A DNA stretch of 64,000 bases from AP-15 sp963777435 (GCA_963777435.1 CAVZQT010000003.1:930001-994000); one strand, 5' to 3'. Shown: positions 1-9,528, counted from the first letter of the stretch. Notes: a model not told the origin generated them from the letters alone. Translations and numbers: made by a program.

Positions 1-1
1 G

Positions 2-424
2 AATTTCTCCGTGGAGCAGGCGAGAGCCTTTGGCCTGAACCGGGCGCCGCCGCCGGCCAACAGCGCGGACGACTTCCCCCACCGCGACGCCCACAACCTC
101 CCCCGCTTCGAGGTGCATTCGGTGCGCCCGGCACGGCGCATGACGGCGGAGGGCGAAATGCGGACCGACATCATCGCGGTGATCACGCAGCGACGGGCGC
201 TCGCCACCGAGGGCAATCCCGATGCCGAGTTCCGTGGCGGCTGCACATTGGTGTTGGATCGGCGCGAAGGTGTGCCACCGGTTCGCTACTGCATCACAGT
301 GCCGGTTTCGAGCACTAATCGGGCGCAAGGTGCATTGCGGAACCACATAGCCGCAATGGCTGCCCGTGGTCCCTATGGCGATTACGGGGCCAATGAGCCT
401 TTCGCCATGCTGCATCGCGCCTGA
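2..424 (+). CDS. Hypothetical protein, C-terminal part (cut by window edge)
   Basis: The frame is open from base 2 and stops with TGA at 422-424, so the start lies left of the window and about 140 residues are visible. I do not recognise the family. The visible part has no signal peptide or membrane segment; a compact segment FRGGCTLVLD sits at about visible residues 77-86. It ends 13 bases before the metallo-beta-lactamase-fold gene on the same strand, with that gene's ribosome site immediately after the stop, so the two are probably co-transcribed and may work together. Function unknown. Confidence 0.6.
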   Translation, partial: NFSVEQARAFGLNRAPPPANSADDFPHRDAHNLPRFEVHSVRPARRMTAEGEMRTDIIAVITQRRALATEGNPDAEFRGGCTLVLDRREGVPPVRYCITVPVSSTNRAQGALRNHIAAMAARGPYGDYGANEPFAMLHRA

Positions 425-437
425 GGGAGGACATAGG

Positions 438-2042
438 ATGGCACAAACAACAAAACCGGCGCCGAAGGCGAAACCCGCGACCAACGGATCACAAGACCAG
501 GTCTCGTCAACACCCGCGCCAGGGCGGGCGTTGGTCCGGATGTACCGGCAAGGATTGGGCGACTGTTTCCTGATCACATTGCCAAGGAAGGACCGCACTG
601 CCTGGCATATGCTGATCGATTGTGGCGTGATCCTCGGGACCGAAAAGGTCAATGACCGCTTGTCCGAGGTCATTGCAGACATCGCAGCGGACACCGGTGG
701 GCGGGTCGACGTATTGGTGATCACCCACGAGCACTACGATCATGTCGCCGCTTTTGCCGGGTTGAACAGCCTGTTCTGCGGCAATGGCCAACAACCCAAA
801 GACGGGCAGCTGCAGGTCGCAGAAGTATGGTTCGCCTGGACCGAAGATCCCGATGACCCGCTCGGCCAAAAGCTCAATAAGGCGCGAGCCACTCAGGTCA
901 ACCAGCTTGCCGCGATGGTCGGGCAACTGCAATCGAGCAACCACACGATGTCCCCGGCGACCAGCGCCATGGCGGACGGGGTGATCGAATTGATGGCGTT
1001 CTTTGGTCTTGGTCCAGAGGATCTGAAGCAGGCGCGGGCCAATCTGGCGGGCCAGGGGATGGCGGCGAACGGTGCCGGCGGAGGGCAAAAGCATCTCGGC
1101 GCCACGGCTCAGGCAATGGAGAACGCCTGCGCGCTGGGTGGCCGAAACCGCGAGCATGTCCGGTACTGGAAACCCGGCGATACGCCCTGGTCCAGCCCCG
1201 ATCTCCCCGGCGTGCGTATCTATGCTCTGGGTCCGCCGCGCGACGAGGCAATGCTGAAAAAGACGTTCGCCACCAATGAAGTCTATCACCTGGCGGCAAG
1301 CGATGCCGGTCACAATGCGTTCTTTGGCGCCGCGGCACTGGGCGGCAGCGACACTGCAGACGAGAGTGATAAATGGTGCCCCTTCGACCAAGCTTATGGC
1401 CGCGAACTGCGCGATCCACAGCAGGGCGATCTGAGGATGCCTGACGCGACTGCCGAGTTCTTACAGCGTCACTATTACGGCCCCGGCAGCGATATGGGCG
1501 ATCAGGATCAGAGCTGGCGCCGCATCGACGAGGACTGGCTCGGCAATGCCGCGCAATTCGCGCTGAACCTGAACTCGGCGACCAACAATACCAGCCTGGT
1601 ATTGGCGATCGAACTCTCGTCGGGCGGCGAGGTTTTGCTTTTCCCGGCCGATGCGCAAGTCGGCAACTGGCTGTCGTGGCAGCAAGTAAACTGGACCATG
1701 GACGGCAATAAGACGGTCTCGGCAACTGATCTATTGAAGCGCACCGTCTTCTACAAGGTCGGGCATCACGGCAGCCATAACGCGACACTGCGCGAGCACG
1801 GATTGGAGCTGATGCCGCATGGCCTGGCCGCACTGCTGCCGGTGGATCACGACATGGCGGTAAAGAAGCGTTGGGACGGCATGCCGTTGCCGGGCCTGCT
1901 CGACGCGTTGAAGGCGCGCGACGCCACCGTCGTTCGCATGGACGATGAGAAGCTGCCGGACGACAAGCGCTTCCGGGCCAGCGACAAGCAGGGGGACTCG
2001 TTCGAGGGGCCGTTATTCTACGAGTGGCGGCTCGATAACTAA
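438..2042 (+). CDS. Metallo-beta-lactamase-fold protein, ComEC/Rec2-like
   Basis: This is a 534-residue putative metal-dependent hydrolase. The zinc motif THEHYDH lies at residues 96-102, preceded by LIDCG at 59-63 as in ComEC-type MBL domains. A second motif GHHGSH lies near residue 441 and LLFPADA near 400, matching the KxGHHGS and D-containing strands of the ComEC/Rec2 branch. There is no signal peptide and no membrane helix, so it is cytoplasmic and not a DNA channel. About 200 residues are inserted between the first and second metal motifs. ATG 438 was chosen over upstream in-frame codons because GGGAGG precedes it by 8 bases. Substrate unknown (nucleic acid, nucleotide or other phosphoester are possibilities). 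It converges on the lyase gene with a 4-base overlap of stop codons. Confidence 0.85.
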   Translation: MAQTTKPAPKAKPATNGSQDQVSSTPAPGRALVRMYRQGLGDCFLITLPRKDRTAWHMLIDCGVILGTEKVNDRLSEVIADIAADTGGRVDVLVITHEHYDHVAAFAGLNSLFCGNGQQPKDGQLQVAEVWFAWTEDPDDPLGQKLNKARATQVNQLAAMVGQLQSSNHTMSPATSAMADGVIELMAFFGLGPEDLKQARANLAGQGMAANGAGGGQKHLGATAQAMENACALGGRNREHVRYWKPGDTPWSSPDLPGVRIYALGPPRDEAMLKKTFATNEVYHLAASDAGHNAFFGAAALGGSDTADESDKWCPFDQAYGRELRDPQQGDLRMPDATAEFLQRHYYGPGSDMGDQDQSWRRIDEDWLGNAAQFALNLNSATNNTSLVLAIELSSGGEVLLFPADAQVGNWLSWQQVNWTMDGNKTVSATDLLKRTVFYKVGHHGSHNATLREHGLELMPHGLAALLPVDHDMAVKKRWDGMPLPGLLDALKARDATVVRMDDEKLPDDKRFRASDKQGDSFEGPLFYEWRLDN

Positions 2043-2946
2043 TCGGATTTAGGCTGAGCTGCTATTTCCGCCTCGGCCTGCAGCTGCTCGATTTCGTCAG
2101 CAATCGCCAGCAGGCGGCGCGCCTCCTCGACATGCAGATTTTCGACGAGCCGGCCGTCAAGCAATGTAATTCCAGCGCCGCGCGCTTCGGCTTCGGCGTG
2201 GGCGGCAACGCCGCGCCGTGACCACGCCAATTCCTCGGGGCTCGGCGCAAAGGCGCGATTGGCCGCCTTGATCTGCTTGGGATGGATCAGGGTTTTGCCG
2301 TCAAAGCCGAACGATCGGCCTTGAAGGCATGCCGCCGCAAAGCCTTCATCATCGGCGAGATCGAGATGAACCCCGTCGAGCGCCACGAGCCCATGAGCCC
2401 GGGCGGCGAGCAATAGGAGACCGAGCGCCGTCATCACCGGGGCGCGGTCGCGCGTATGCAGGGCGTGCAGATCCGTGGTCAGATCGGAGGTGCCGGCCAC
2501 CAATGCCGCGACCCGGGGGCTCGCCGCGGCGATTTCGCCGGCGGCGATAATGCCGCGCGGCGTCTCCAACATGCACCACAGCGCGAGTGCGGTGGGGGCG
2601 CCGAGGCCATCGAGCCGTGCGATGACACGGCACACCTGCTCGGCGGTCTCGACCTTTGGCAACAATAACGCGTCGATCGGCAGCCCGGCCGCGATGGCGA
2701 GATCGGCTTCGCCCCAGGCGTCTCGAGGGCGTTGATCCGCAATACCAGTTCGCGCCGGCCGTAGCCGCCCATTCCCAGCGCTTGCGCTACCGCCGCGCGG
2801 GCCGCCTCCTTAGCGCTGGGTGCGACCGCATCTTCGAGATCAAAGATCAGCCCATCGGCCGGCAGGTCGCGCGCCTTTTCGAGAGCGCGCGGGTTGGTGC
2901 CGGGCATGAATAACACGCTGCGGCGCGGTTGAAATCTCGGCGGCAA
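2039..2946 (-). CDS. HpcH/HpaI aldolase / CitE-like lyase, frameshifted
   Basis: Member of the CitE/malyl-CoA lyase family, which cleaves or forms C-C bonds in acyl-CoA or organic acids with Mg2+. The N-terminal half shows RSVLFMPG and LIFDLEDAVAP; the C-terminal half shows LPKVE, DGVHLDLADDEGF and GFDGKTLIHPKQI, all family motifs. The two halves are in different frames; the break is near base 2716, where adding one base to a short run restores T-P-W-G-E-A-D. Total length would be about 302 residues, normal for the family. Start is TTG at 2946 with AAGGAG eight bases upstream. It is divergent from the ABC importer, which may bring in its substrate. The exact substrate cannot be told. Confidence 0.75.
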
Positions 2947-3086
2947 GCGAAGCGCTCCTTACGAATAACGGCACAACGGCCGAGATACGCCCCAGGCAGA
3001 AGTCTGTCGACCGCCAGCTGCGTGGCATGGACCTTGCGTAGCTTGGACCAGGGAGGAGCGCAGGCAAACCGAGATCGGAGTCTCCC

Positions 3087-4023
3087 ATGGCCGCTTCTCC
3101 GGCCGCAGTCAGTTCTATCCCCCTCCCCGCCCCGCTTCGCCGTCGGGCGCCGCTGCTCACGTCGAGCCAGCTGACCGCCGGCGCGCAGCTGCTGCCCGCC
3201 GTGCTGTTCCTCACGTTCTTCTTCCTGCTGCCCGCCGCGACCTTGTTCGCCTACAGCTTTCTGACACAGTCGGCGCAGGGCACGGTCGGATTGCCGCTGA
3301 CCGCGGCGCATTACGCCCATTTCTTTGGCACCGCACTCTATTCGCACGTGCTGTTGACGACGTTGCGGATCAGCCTGATGACGACGGTTGCAGCGGCGTT
3401 GCTCGGCTATCCGGTGGCGCTGGTCATGGTGCGCAACATCAGCCGCCGCGGCACGCGTCATCACGATGATCGTCATCGCCCCGCTGATCGTCAGCGTCGT
3501 CGTCCGCACCTATGGCTGGCAGGTGATCCTCGGCAACGGCCCGAATGGGGTGCTGAACTGGCTGTTGCTCGCGACAGGCTTTATCCACCACCCGCTGCGG
3601 CTGCTCTATACCGAGACCGCGGTCGAGATCGGCTCGCTGCACGTTTTCTTCCCATTGATGGTGCTGCCGTTGGCCTCGGCGCTCGGCAAAATCGACCCCT
3701 CGCTCGACGATGCGGCAACGACGCTCGGTGCCACCGCCTGGCGCCGCTTTCGCCGCGTCACGTTTCCGCTGAGCCTGCCGGGGCTCGCGGTCGGCAGCAC
3801 GTTGGTGTTCTCGCTGACTGCCGGCTCGTTTGTGACACCTGCCATTCTCGGCGGCAGCAGCGCGCAAATGTTGGGCATGCTGGTCGATCAGCAGATCCTG
3901 GCGGTCTACGACTGGCCGTTTGGCGCGACCGTCGCGAGCGTGCTGGTGGCTATCGTGCTCGGCGTCAACATCCTCTCGATGCGCCTCTTGGACCGGCGCG
4001 CGGCGATGCGGGACGTCCGATGA
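3087..4023 (+). CDS. ABC importer permease 1 (PotB/PotH type), frameshifted
   Basis: First inner-membrane permease of a spermidine/putrescine-type ABC importer. A long hydrophobic segment follows a basic N-terminus (residues about 32-58), and the EAA-like loop (DDAATTLGATAWRRFRRVTFPLSLPG) lies in the C-terminal half. The frame changes near bases 3450-3457: upstream the sequence reads VALVMVRNISRR, downstream ITMIVIAPLIVSVVVRTYGW, which is the usual continuation. One extra base (or two missing) explains it. The corrected product is about 311 residues. The stop overlaps the start of the second permease as ATGA, indicating translational coupling. Confidence 0.8.
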
Positions 4024-4823
4024 ACAGCCGGCTCACGGGGCCGCTCGCCTGGCTGTTATTGCCGATCACGGCGGCGGTGCTGATCTTCACCTTGGCGCCG
4101 CTCGTCGTGACAGTCGCGATCTCGTTCAACGACACCGCTTTTGTCGTGTTTCCGCCGCGCAGCTTTACCCTCAAATGGTACGGGCAAGTCGTGCGCGACC
4201 CGGAATTCCTCAGTTCGCTCGCCTTCAGCACCGAGTTGGCATTGGCGGCGACGATTGGCGCGTTGTTGTTGGGCGTGCCGGCCGCCTTCGCAATAGTGCG
4301 CGGCCAGTTCCCGGGCCGTGACGCAGCGGCGGCGTTGCTATTGTCGCCGCTGGTCTTCCCGGTGCTGATTACCGGGGTCGCCTTGTTGCAGCTATTCTCG
4401 ATGCTGCGCTCCGACAACACCGCGCTCAATCTGTTCATCGCCCATGTGTTGGTGACGATGCCGTATATCGTGCGCACGGTGACCGCGAGCCTGATGCTCG
4501 CCGATCGTACGCTCGAAGAGGCGGCGCAGACTCTGGGTGCGGCGCATTGGCGGGTCTTTCGCCGCATTACCGTGCCGCAGATCGCCCCCGGGCTCGCCGC
4601 CGGCGCGCTTTTTGCCTTTATGGTCTCGTTCGACAATTTTCCGATCTCGATGTGGCTCGCCGATGCCCAGCACAATCCGGTGCCGCTATTGATTTTCCAG
4701 CGCATCGCCAATGTTTTCGAGCCGTCATTGGCGGCGATCTCAACTCTGTTGATCGTATTCGCGGTAGCGGTCGTGCTGATCGTCGAGCGGGTCGCCGGGT
4801 TGCGCCGTGGGCTGGCGATGTAA
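4020..4823 (+). CDS. ABC importer permease 2 (PotC/PotI type)
   Basis: A 267-residue integral membrane permease, the partner of the preceding one. Six hydrophobic segments are visible, and the conserved cytoplasmic EAA loop reads EEAAQTLGAAHWRVFRRITVPQIAPG in the second half. That loop docks on the ATPase. Length and order (permease, permease, binding protein, ATPase) are typical of the PotABCD/polyamine-opine family. The ATG at 4020 overlaps the upstream TGA by one base pair step (ATGA). The reading frame is intact. The substrate is not evident from the permease itself. Confidence 0.9.
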   Translation: MNSRLTGPLAWLLLPITAAVLIFTLAPLVVTVAISFNDTAFVVFPPRSFTLKWYGQVVRDPEFLSSLAFSTELALAATIGALLLGVPAAFAIVRGQFPGRDAAAALLLSPLVFPVLITGVALLQLFSMLRSDNTALNLFIAHVLVTMPYIVRTVTASLMLADRTLEEAAQTLGAAHWRVFRRITVPQIAPGLAAGALFAFMVSFDNFPISMWLADAQHNPVPLLIFQRIANVFEPSLAAISTLLIVFAVAVVLIVERVAGLRRGLAM

Positions 4824-4848
4824 TCCCTCAGCAATAGGAGAAACTGCT

Positions 4849-5916
4849 TTGACCACAAAAATAGCACGCCGTGCCGTGCTTGGCGGCGCTGCTGCTCTCG
4901 CAATGCCATTCGTCATTGGGCGGCGTGGCCATGCGGCCGAGCGCTCGATCACGGTCGGCATCTATACCGGCAAGCAGGGCGAACACGTCCGCAAAACGAT
5001 CATCCCGGCGTTTGAGGCCAAGCACAATTGCAAGGTCTATACGACGCTCGGCGTCACCCTCGAACAGATCGCCGCACTGCGCGCGACCCGCAACAACCCG
5101 CGCTACAGCGTCATGTTTGTCGATGATGTCGGCGTCGCGATGGGCAAAAACGAAGGACTGATCGATAAATTGCCCGCAGACGAAATCCCCAACATGAAGC
5201 GGCTGTTAAAACGCTTTGTCTTTTACGACGGGTATGGCGCCGGATTTGCGATGTCGACGGCGAGCCTTGCCTACGCGACTCAGACGACAAAGCCGCTCGA
5301 AACCTATGCCGAGTTGTGGGACCCGAAATTCCGCCAGCGCTTTCTGATGGAGACGCCCAAAGCAACACAGAGCATCTATTTGCTGATTGCCGCGGTCACG
5401 CTCGCGACCGGCAAACCCTATGCCCAAGCGCAATACTTGATCGATCAGGCCTGGCCCAAAATGGAGGCGTTGAAGCCCAATGTGCTCAGCATATTCCAAA
5501 ACGAGGAAGCGATCACCCAGATGATCCAGGGCCAGGCCGACGTCGCCGGCCTGTTTTATTCAAAAAGCGTCAATCCTTACAACGCCAAGGGCGCACCGGT
5601 GGCGATGTGCTATCCCCGTGAAGGGACGTTTGCCGGCATCAATACCGCGACCTTGGTCAAGAACGCGCCCGATCGCGAGCTCGGCATCGCATTTATCAAC
5701 TGGATGCTCGATCCCGGTGTGCAGCAGGGGCTGGCCGAAGCCACGCTCGCCGCCCCGACCATTGATGGCCTGGAGTTCAAGCCGGATGTCGCAAAATATA
5801 TCGCCTATCCCGAGAGCAAGATGGACGAGATGGGGATTTTCAGCCCCGACTGGAACTTCATCAATCCGCTCCGGCCAAAGCTCGTCGAAAAGTACAACGA
5901 AGTTTTCATCTCGTGA
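4849..5916 (+). CDS. ABC importer periplasmic substrate-binding protein (PotD-like)
   Basis: A 355-residue extracytoplasmic solute-binding protein of the polyamine/iron-type family. The N-terminus has a Tat-like signal, ARRAVLGGAAALAMPF, ending near HAAE at about residue 29. The mature part begins with SITVGIYTG, a typical first strand. Start is TTG at 4849: it has AATAGGAG eight bases upstream, and the alternative ATG at 4807 would lie inside the upstream permease. It delivers ligand to the two permeases encoded just before. The ligand is not identified; neighbours suggest an amine or a small organic acid. Confidence 0.85.
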   Translation: MTTKIARRAVLGGAAALAMPFVIGRRGHAAERSITVGIYTGKQGEHVRKTIIPAFEAKHNCKVYTTLGVTLEQIAALRATRNNPRYSVMFVDDVGVAMGKNEGLIDKLPADEIPNMKRLLKRFVFYDGYGAGFAMSTASLAYATQTTKPLETYAELWDPKFRQRFLMETPKATQSIYLLIAAVTLATGKPYAQAQYLIDQAWPKMEALKPNVLSIFQNEEAITQMIQGQADVAGLFYSKSVNPYNAKGAPVAMCYPREGTFAGINTATLVKNAPDRELGIAFINWMLDPGVQQGLAEATLAAPTIDGLEFKPDVAKYIAYPESKMDEMGIFSPDWNFINPLRPKLVEKYNEVFIS

Positions 5917-7024
5917 TTTCGCGGCGGGCGCGGTTGCGCTGCGTCTGCGTGAACTGACCCGCGTCTTTCGCGAAACGCGGGCGGTCGACCGCCTCAATCT
6001 GGTAATCGAGCCGGGCAGCATGGTCGCGCTGCTGGGCCCTTCGGGCTGCGGCAAGACCACGACATTGCGCATGGTCGCCGGACTGATCGAGCCGAGCGCC
6101 GGCGAGATTTTTCTCGACGACCGGCCTATCAGCCGACTGCCGGCATATCGCCGCAATATCGGCATGTTGTTTCAAAACTACGCGCTGTTTCCGCATATGA
6201 ATGTCGCCGACAATGTCGCCTTTGGGCTCGAAGCTCGCGGCATCCCGCGCGACGCCCGCGCAGCGCGGGTAATGGCGGCCTTGCAATTGGTGCAGCTCGG
6301 CGATTACGGCATGCGGATGCCGGCGCAGCTGTCCGGCGGTCAGCAGCAGCGGGTGGCGTTGGCGCGCGCGCTCGTGATCCAGCCGACTCTGTTATTGCTG
6401 GACGAGCCTTTGGGCGCGCTCGACAAGAGCTTGCGCCAGGAAATGCAGGTCGAGTTGCGGGGATTACAGCGCCGGCTCGGGATCACGACGGTCATGGTAA
6501 CCCACGACCAGGACGAGGCGCTGACCATGGCCGACCGGATCGCGATCATGCGCGACGGCCAATTGGAGCAGACCGGATCACCGGCGGAGGTCTACCAGCG
6601 GCCGGCCTCGCGCTTTGTCGCGAGTTTTCTCGGCGCCGCGAACTTCTTTCACGGGCGGGTCGACCAGGTCGCGGAGGGGGCGTCGCGGATCGCCGCCGAA
6701 AGCGGCGCGGTGCTGACGGTCGGAGTGGCGCGCCCGCTCGAGAGTCCGGTCACCGTCGCGTTGCGGCCGGAGTCGATCACGGTCGAACCGCTGATTGTCG
6801 AGGAGGCCGATAATGCCCCGGCGCCGCCAAACAGCGCCGATGCCGTGGTCGAGCAAATCGTCTATCATGGCTTTGTCAGCCATCTTTACTTGCGTCTGCC
6901 AAACGGTGAGCCGCTGATCGCCTACCAGCAGAACCAGGCTGCTGCAGCTTCCCTGTCGCTGGCCCCGGGAATGCGGGTGCGGGCCCGCTGGGACGAGGCC
7001 CGGAACCACATCGTCCGCGACTGA
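5912..7024 (+). CDS. ABC importer ATP-binding protein (PotA-like), start unresolved
   Basis: Energy-coupling ATPase of the same importer. Walker A GPSGCGKTT, Q-loop LFQNYALFPH, signature LSGGQQQR, Walker B LLLLDEP and the H-loop VTHDQDEAL are all present, followed by a C-terminal TOBE-like regulatory domain (VTVALRPESI onward). No ATG, GTG or TTG lies in frame between the upstream stop and the first conserved residues (VALRLRELTRVF). A GTG at 5913 is in another frame, so a small indel near 5920-5935 has probably hidden the true start; CTG 5939 is the only in-frame alternative. The domain itself is complete. Confidence 0.85.
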   Translation, partial: RDFAAGAVALRLRELTRVFRETRAVDRLNLVIEPGSMVALLGPSGCGKTTTLRMVAGLIEPSAGEIFLDDRPISRLPAYRRNIGMLFQNYALFPHMNVADNVAFGLEARGIPRDARAARVMAALQLVQLGDYGMRMPAQLSGGQQQRVALARALVIQPTLLLLDEPLGALDKSLRQEMQVELRGLQRRLGITTVMVTHDQDEALTMADRIAIMRDGQLEQTGSPAEVYQRPASRFVASFLGAANFFHGRVDQVAEGASRIAAESGAVLTVGVARPLESPVTVALRPESITVEPLIVEEADNAPAPPNSADAVVEQIVYHGFVSHLYLRLPNGEPLIAYQQNQAAAASLSLAPGMRVRARWDEARNHIVRD

Positions 7025-7064
7025 CCACCCCCGCCCCCATCTGGCCACGACTCCGTTTCTCCAG

Positions 7065-7499
7065 TCAGCTTTGCGGCTCGATCGATGGTGGCTCCAGCGG
7101 GCGCGGCCGGCGGTCGTCGCCGAGCACGACATAGGTGAAGATTGCTTCGGTGACCTTTCGCACCTCACCGGAAAAGAGATTGCGCCGCCACGCCTCGATC
7201 CGCGTCGTAATCGAGGTTCGGCCGGTGCGGATCACCTCGCCATAGCAGCTGACTTCGTCGCCGACAAACACCGGCTCGTGAAACACCATGCCATCGACTG
7301 CGACCGTGGCGCAGCGGCCGCGCGCCGGCTGGACCGCGAGGTTGCCGCCGGCAAGGTCCATCTGCGCCAGCAGCCAGCCGCCGAAGATGTCACCATTCGG
7401 ATTGGCGTCGGCCGGCATTGCAACGACCCGGATCAGTGGCGCCGAGGCGGGCGGTTCCCGGGAGGCCGACCGCACCGCACTCTTGCCGGATCTTGCCAT
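7065..7499 (-). CDS. Acyl-CoA thioesterase, hotdog fold (YciA-like)
   Basis: A 144-residue hotdog-fold thioesterase that hydrolyses acyl-CoA to free acid and CoA. The family motif ANPNGDIFGGWLLAQMDLAGG is visible near residues 32-52, with the catalytic Asp and the HotDog helix in it. VDGMVFHEPVFVGDEVSCYGEV follows as in YciA. ATG 7499 is preferred over the ATG eight codons upstream because GGAGGGG lies directly before it. It stands alone between the convergent ABC operon and the divergent secreted-protein gene. Confidence 0.9.
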   Translation of the reverse strand: MARSGKSAVRSASREPPASAPLIRVVAMPADANPNGDIFGGWLLAQMDLAGGNLAVQPARGRCATVAVDGMVFHEPVFVGDEVSCYGEVIRTGRTSITTRIEAWRRNLFSGEVRKVTEAIFTYVVLGDDRRPRPLEPPSIEPQS

Positions 7500-7641
7500 T
7501 ACCCCTCCAGTCAAGACCGCCACGCTGTGACCCCGGTGTGACCTCGTTTGCCGGCCTCCAACGGGGAGGATGACAAGCGGAATGGCCTATCCATATAGCA
7601 CGTTGTCGTAGGCCCTGGGCGGGGGCTGAGTGGAGGGAGCG

Positions 7642-8271
7642 ATGTCGGTGGGCGCAGGATTGGGTCGGTTGCGGCGAATTGCCTTTGCCGGGGTGGCGCT
7701 TTTGGCGGGCGTCGGGGTTGTTGGCGAGTTGACGGTTTCGGCCTGGGCGCAGACTTATTCTTACCCACAGCAGACCGCGCCGAATTATTCGTATCAGCCG
7801 AGCTCGGCAGCGCCCAATTATCAATATCAGCAGCCTTACGGTTATCAGCAGCCATACGGTGGTTATGGCACTCAAGCCCCGTATCAGGGCGGTTATTCTT
7901 CCTGGTCCGGCTACGGCTGGGGAGGATCGCCCTATTATGCCTGGGGATGGCCGTGGTGGGGCTGGTCGCCATGGTGGTATGCGGGCTGGTGGGGTTGGCC
8001 TGGCTGGGGTTGGGGCTGGGGCGGCTGGTGGGGCCGTGGTTGGGGCTGGGGCTATGGTCGCGGCTGGGGTTACGGCCGTGGCTGGGGTGGCTACGGTCGC
8101 GGCTACGGATACGGCGGCTACGGTCGCGGCTATGGCGGTGGCTACAGCCGTGCCGGCTGGGGCGGTGGCGGCGGCTGGGGTGGCGGTCACGGCGGCGGCT
8201 GGGGTGGTGGTCACGGCGGCGGTTGGGGTGGCGGCGGTGGTGGCCATGGCGGAGGCGGCGGTCACCGCTAA
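7642..8271 (+). CDS. Secreted Gly/Trp/Tyr-rich low-complexity protein
   Basis: A 209-residue protein with a signal peptide (basic start, hydrophobic core, cleavage near SAWAQ at about 34). The mature chain begins with a Tyr/Gln/Pro-rich part with YGYQQPYG repeats, then a region almost wholly Gly, Trp, Tyr and Arg (about residues 80-180), and ends in a Gly/His-rich tail (GGGHGGGWGGG type, last residue-pair HR). The His tail could bind metal. ATG 7642 is chosen because GGAGGGAGCG precedes it; GTG 7630 is the alternative. The coding strand has long imperfect GGC/TGG arrays. No enzymatic domain is visible; an envelope or extracellular matrix role is only a guess. Confidence 0.75.
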   Translation: MSVGAGLGRLRRIAFAGVALLAGVGVVGELTVSAWAQTYSYPQQTAPNYSYQPSSAAPNYQYQQPYGYQQPYGGYGTQAPYQGGYSSWSGYGWGGSPYYAWGWPWWGWSPWWYAGWWGWPGWGWGWGGWWGRGWGWGYGRGWGYGRGWGGYGRGYGYGGYGRGYGGGYSRAGWGGGGGWGGGHGGGWGGGHGGGWGGGGGGHGGGGGHR

Positions 8272-8295
8272 CGCGGGCTGCGGCCGGATTGGCGC

Positions 8296-9272
8296 ATGAT
8301 CGATCGGGCGTCGCTCGGTCCATATCTCGACCAGGTTCTGGCCGACGCGACGATCCCTGAGCTGCCAAATTATTATCGCGGCAAGGTACGTGACAATTAC
8401 GATCTGCCCGATGGCCGCCGCATCATCATCGCCACCGACCGGCTCAGCGCTTTTGACCGGATTATTACGGTGATCCCGCTAAAGGGGCAGGCGCTGACCC
8501 AGATCGCGCGCTTCTGGTTCGACGCAACCCGCGACATCTGCCCGAACCATGTAATCGCCTATCCCGACCCGAATGTGCTGGTCTGCCGGCGGCTGGCGAT
8601 CATGCCGGTCGAGATCGTCGTGCGCGATTACCTGACCGGTACCACCGGCACTTCAATCTGGCCGATGTATCGATCGGGCAAGCGGCGGATCTACGGCATC
8701 CAATTTCCCGATGGCCTGCGGGAAAACCAGAAACTGCCCGCGACGATAATCACCCCGACCACCAAGGCGTTCGACGGCGGCCATGACGAGCCGTTGAGCG
8801 CCGACGACATCATCGCCCGCAAGCTGCTGACCGCACGAGCAGTGGGAGACGGTCTCCGGGCTGGCCTTGGCGCTGTTCGCGCGCGGGCGCGAAATCGCGC
8901 TGCAGCATGGGCTGATCCTGGTCGACACCAAATACGAGTTCGGCTTCGACGCCGACGGGGCCATTGTATTGGCCGACGAGATCCACACCCCGGACAGCAG
9001 CCGCTATTGGCTGGCCGAGACCTATCTTGTCACGGTTCGAGCGCGGCGAGCCGCCCGAAAGCCTCGACAAGGATTTTGTCCGGCGCTGGGTGACGGCGCG
9101 TTGTGATCCTTATCGCGATCCGATCCCGCCAATCCCGCACGAAATTGTCGCCGAAGCCGCTCGCCTTTATGTCGAGGTATTCGAGACGATCACCGGGCGT
9201 CCCTTCGACTTTCCCGACCCCGCGATCTCCATCCTCGACCGCATCCGCGCCAACCTCGTCCCCTACTTTTAA
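8296..9272 (+). CDS. purC: SAICAR synthase PurC, two frame breaks
   Basis: Phosphoribosylaminoimidazole-succinocarboxamide synthase, which joins CAIR and aspartate with ATP in purine synthesis. The first frame gives YYRGKVRDNYDL, ATDRLSAFD and EIVVRDYLTG, all diagnostic. The frame shifts by one near 8836 (before EQWETVSGLALALFARG and DTKYEFGF) and again near 9031 (before SLDKDFVRRWV and the C-terminus ISILDRIRANLVPYF). Corrected length is about 325 residues, like the long alphaproteobacterial PurC. Since purC is normally needed for growth and every conserved block is present, the breaks are more likely sequence errors than decay. Confidence 0.85.
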
Positions 9273-9283
9273 GGAATTGCGTG

Positions 9284-9357
9284 GTAGGGCGGGTGGAGCG
9301 CCAGCGCAACCCGCCGCCCAATTTCGCCCGTGCCATGGCGGGTTACACCCGCCCTAC
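9284..9357. repeat. Intergenic nested inverted repeat
   Basis: Twelve bases at 9284-9295 (GTAGGGCGGGTG) have an exact inverted copy at 9346-9357, and inside them AACCCGCC at 9308-9315 pairs with GGCGGGTT at 9337-9344. It resembles the GTAGGGCGGGT/ACCCGCCCTAC intergenic repeat seen in many proteobacteria. It sits just after purC and may also end its transcript. No other copy with both arms was noticed in this window. Confidence 0.65.
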
Positions 9358-9528
9358 AACAAATTTGGGGAGTGGACCGGGGCACGATCGGCTCAACCGC
9401 TGAGTAGCCGATTACCCAGTGCTCTTGTCGGGTTTGCGCGGCGCTGCGGCGCGTATTAGGCTACCGGAGTTTGGCTAAAGCAGCGGCTGCTACGCTCAAT
9501 CGGCTAACTTGGACAAGGAGGGAAGGTA

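Noticed and set aside
898..1833. A long minus-strand frame inside the MBL gene
   Set aside because: Arg/Ser/Pro-rich low-quality translation typical of antisense frames in GC-rich DNA; the plus strand has the metal motifs.
7390..8368. Long minus-strand frames and repeat-like DNA over the Gly/Trp-rich gene; possible CRISPR-like repeats
   Set aside because: The repeats are 3-12 bases of GGC/TGG codon repetition without regular spacers, and the antisense proteins are mere Ala/Pro/Thr runs.
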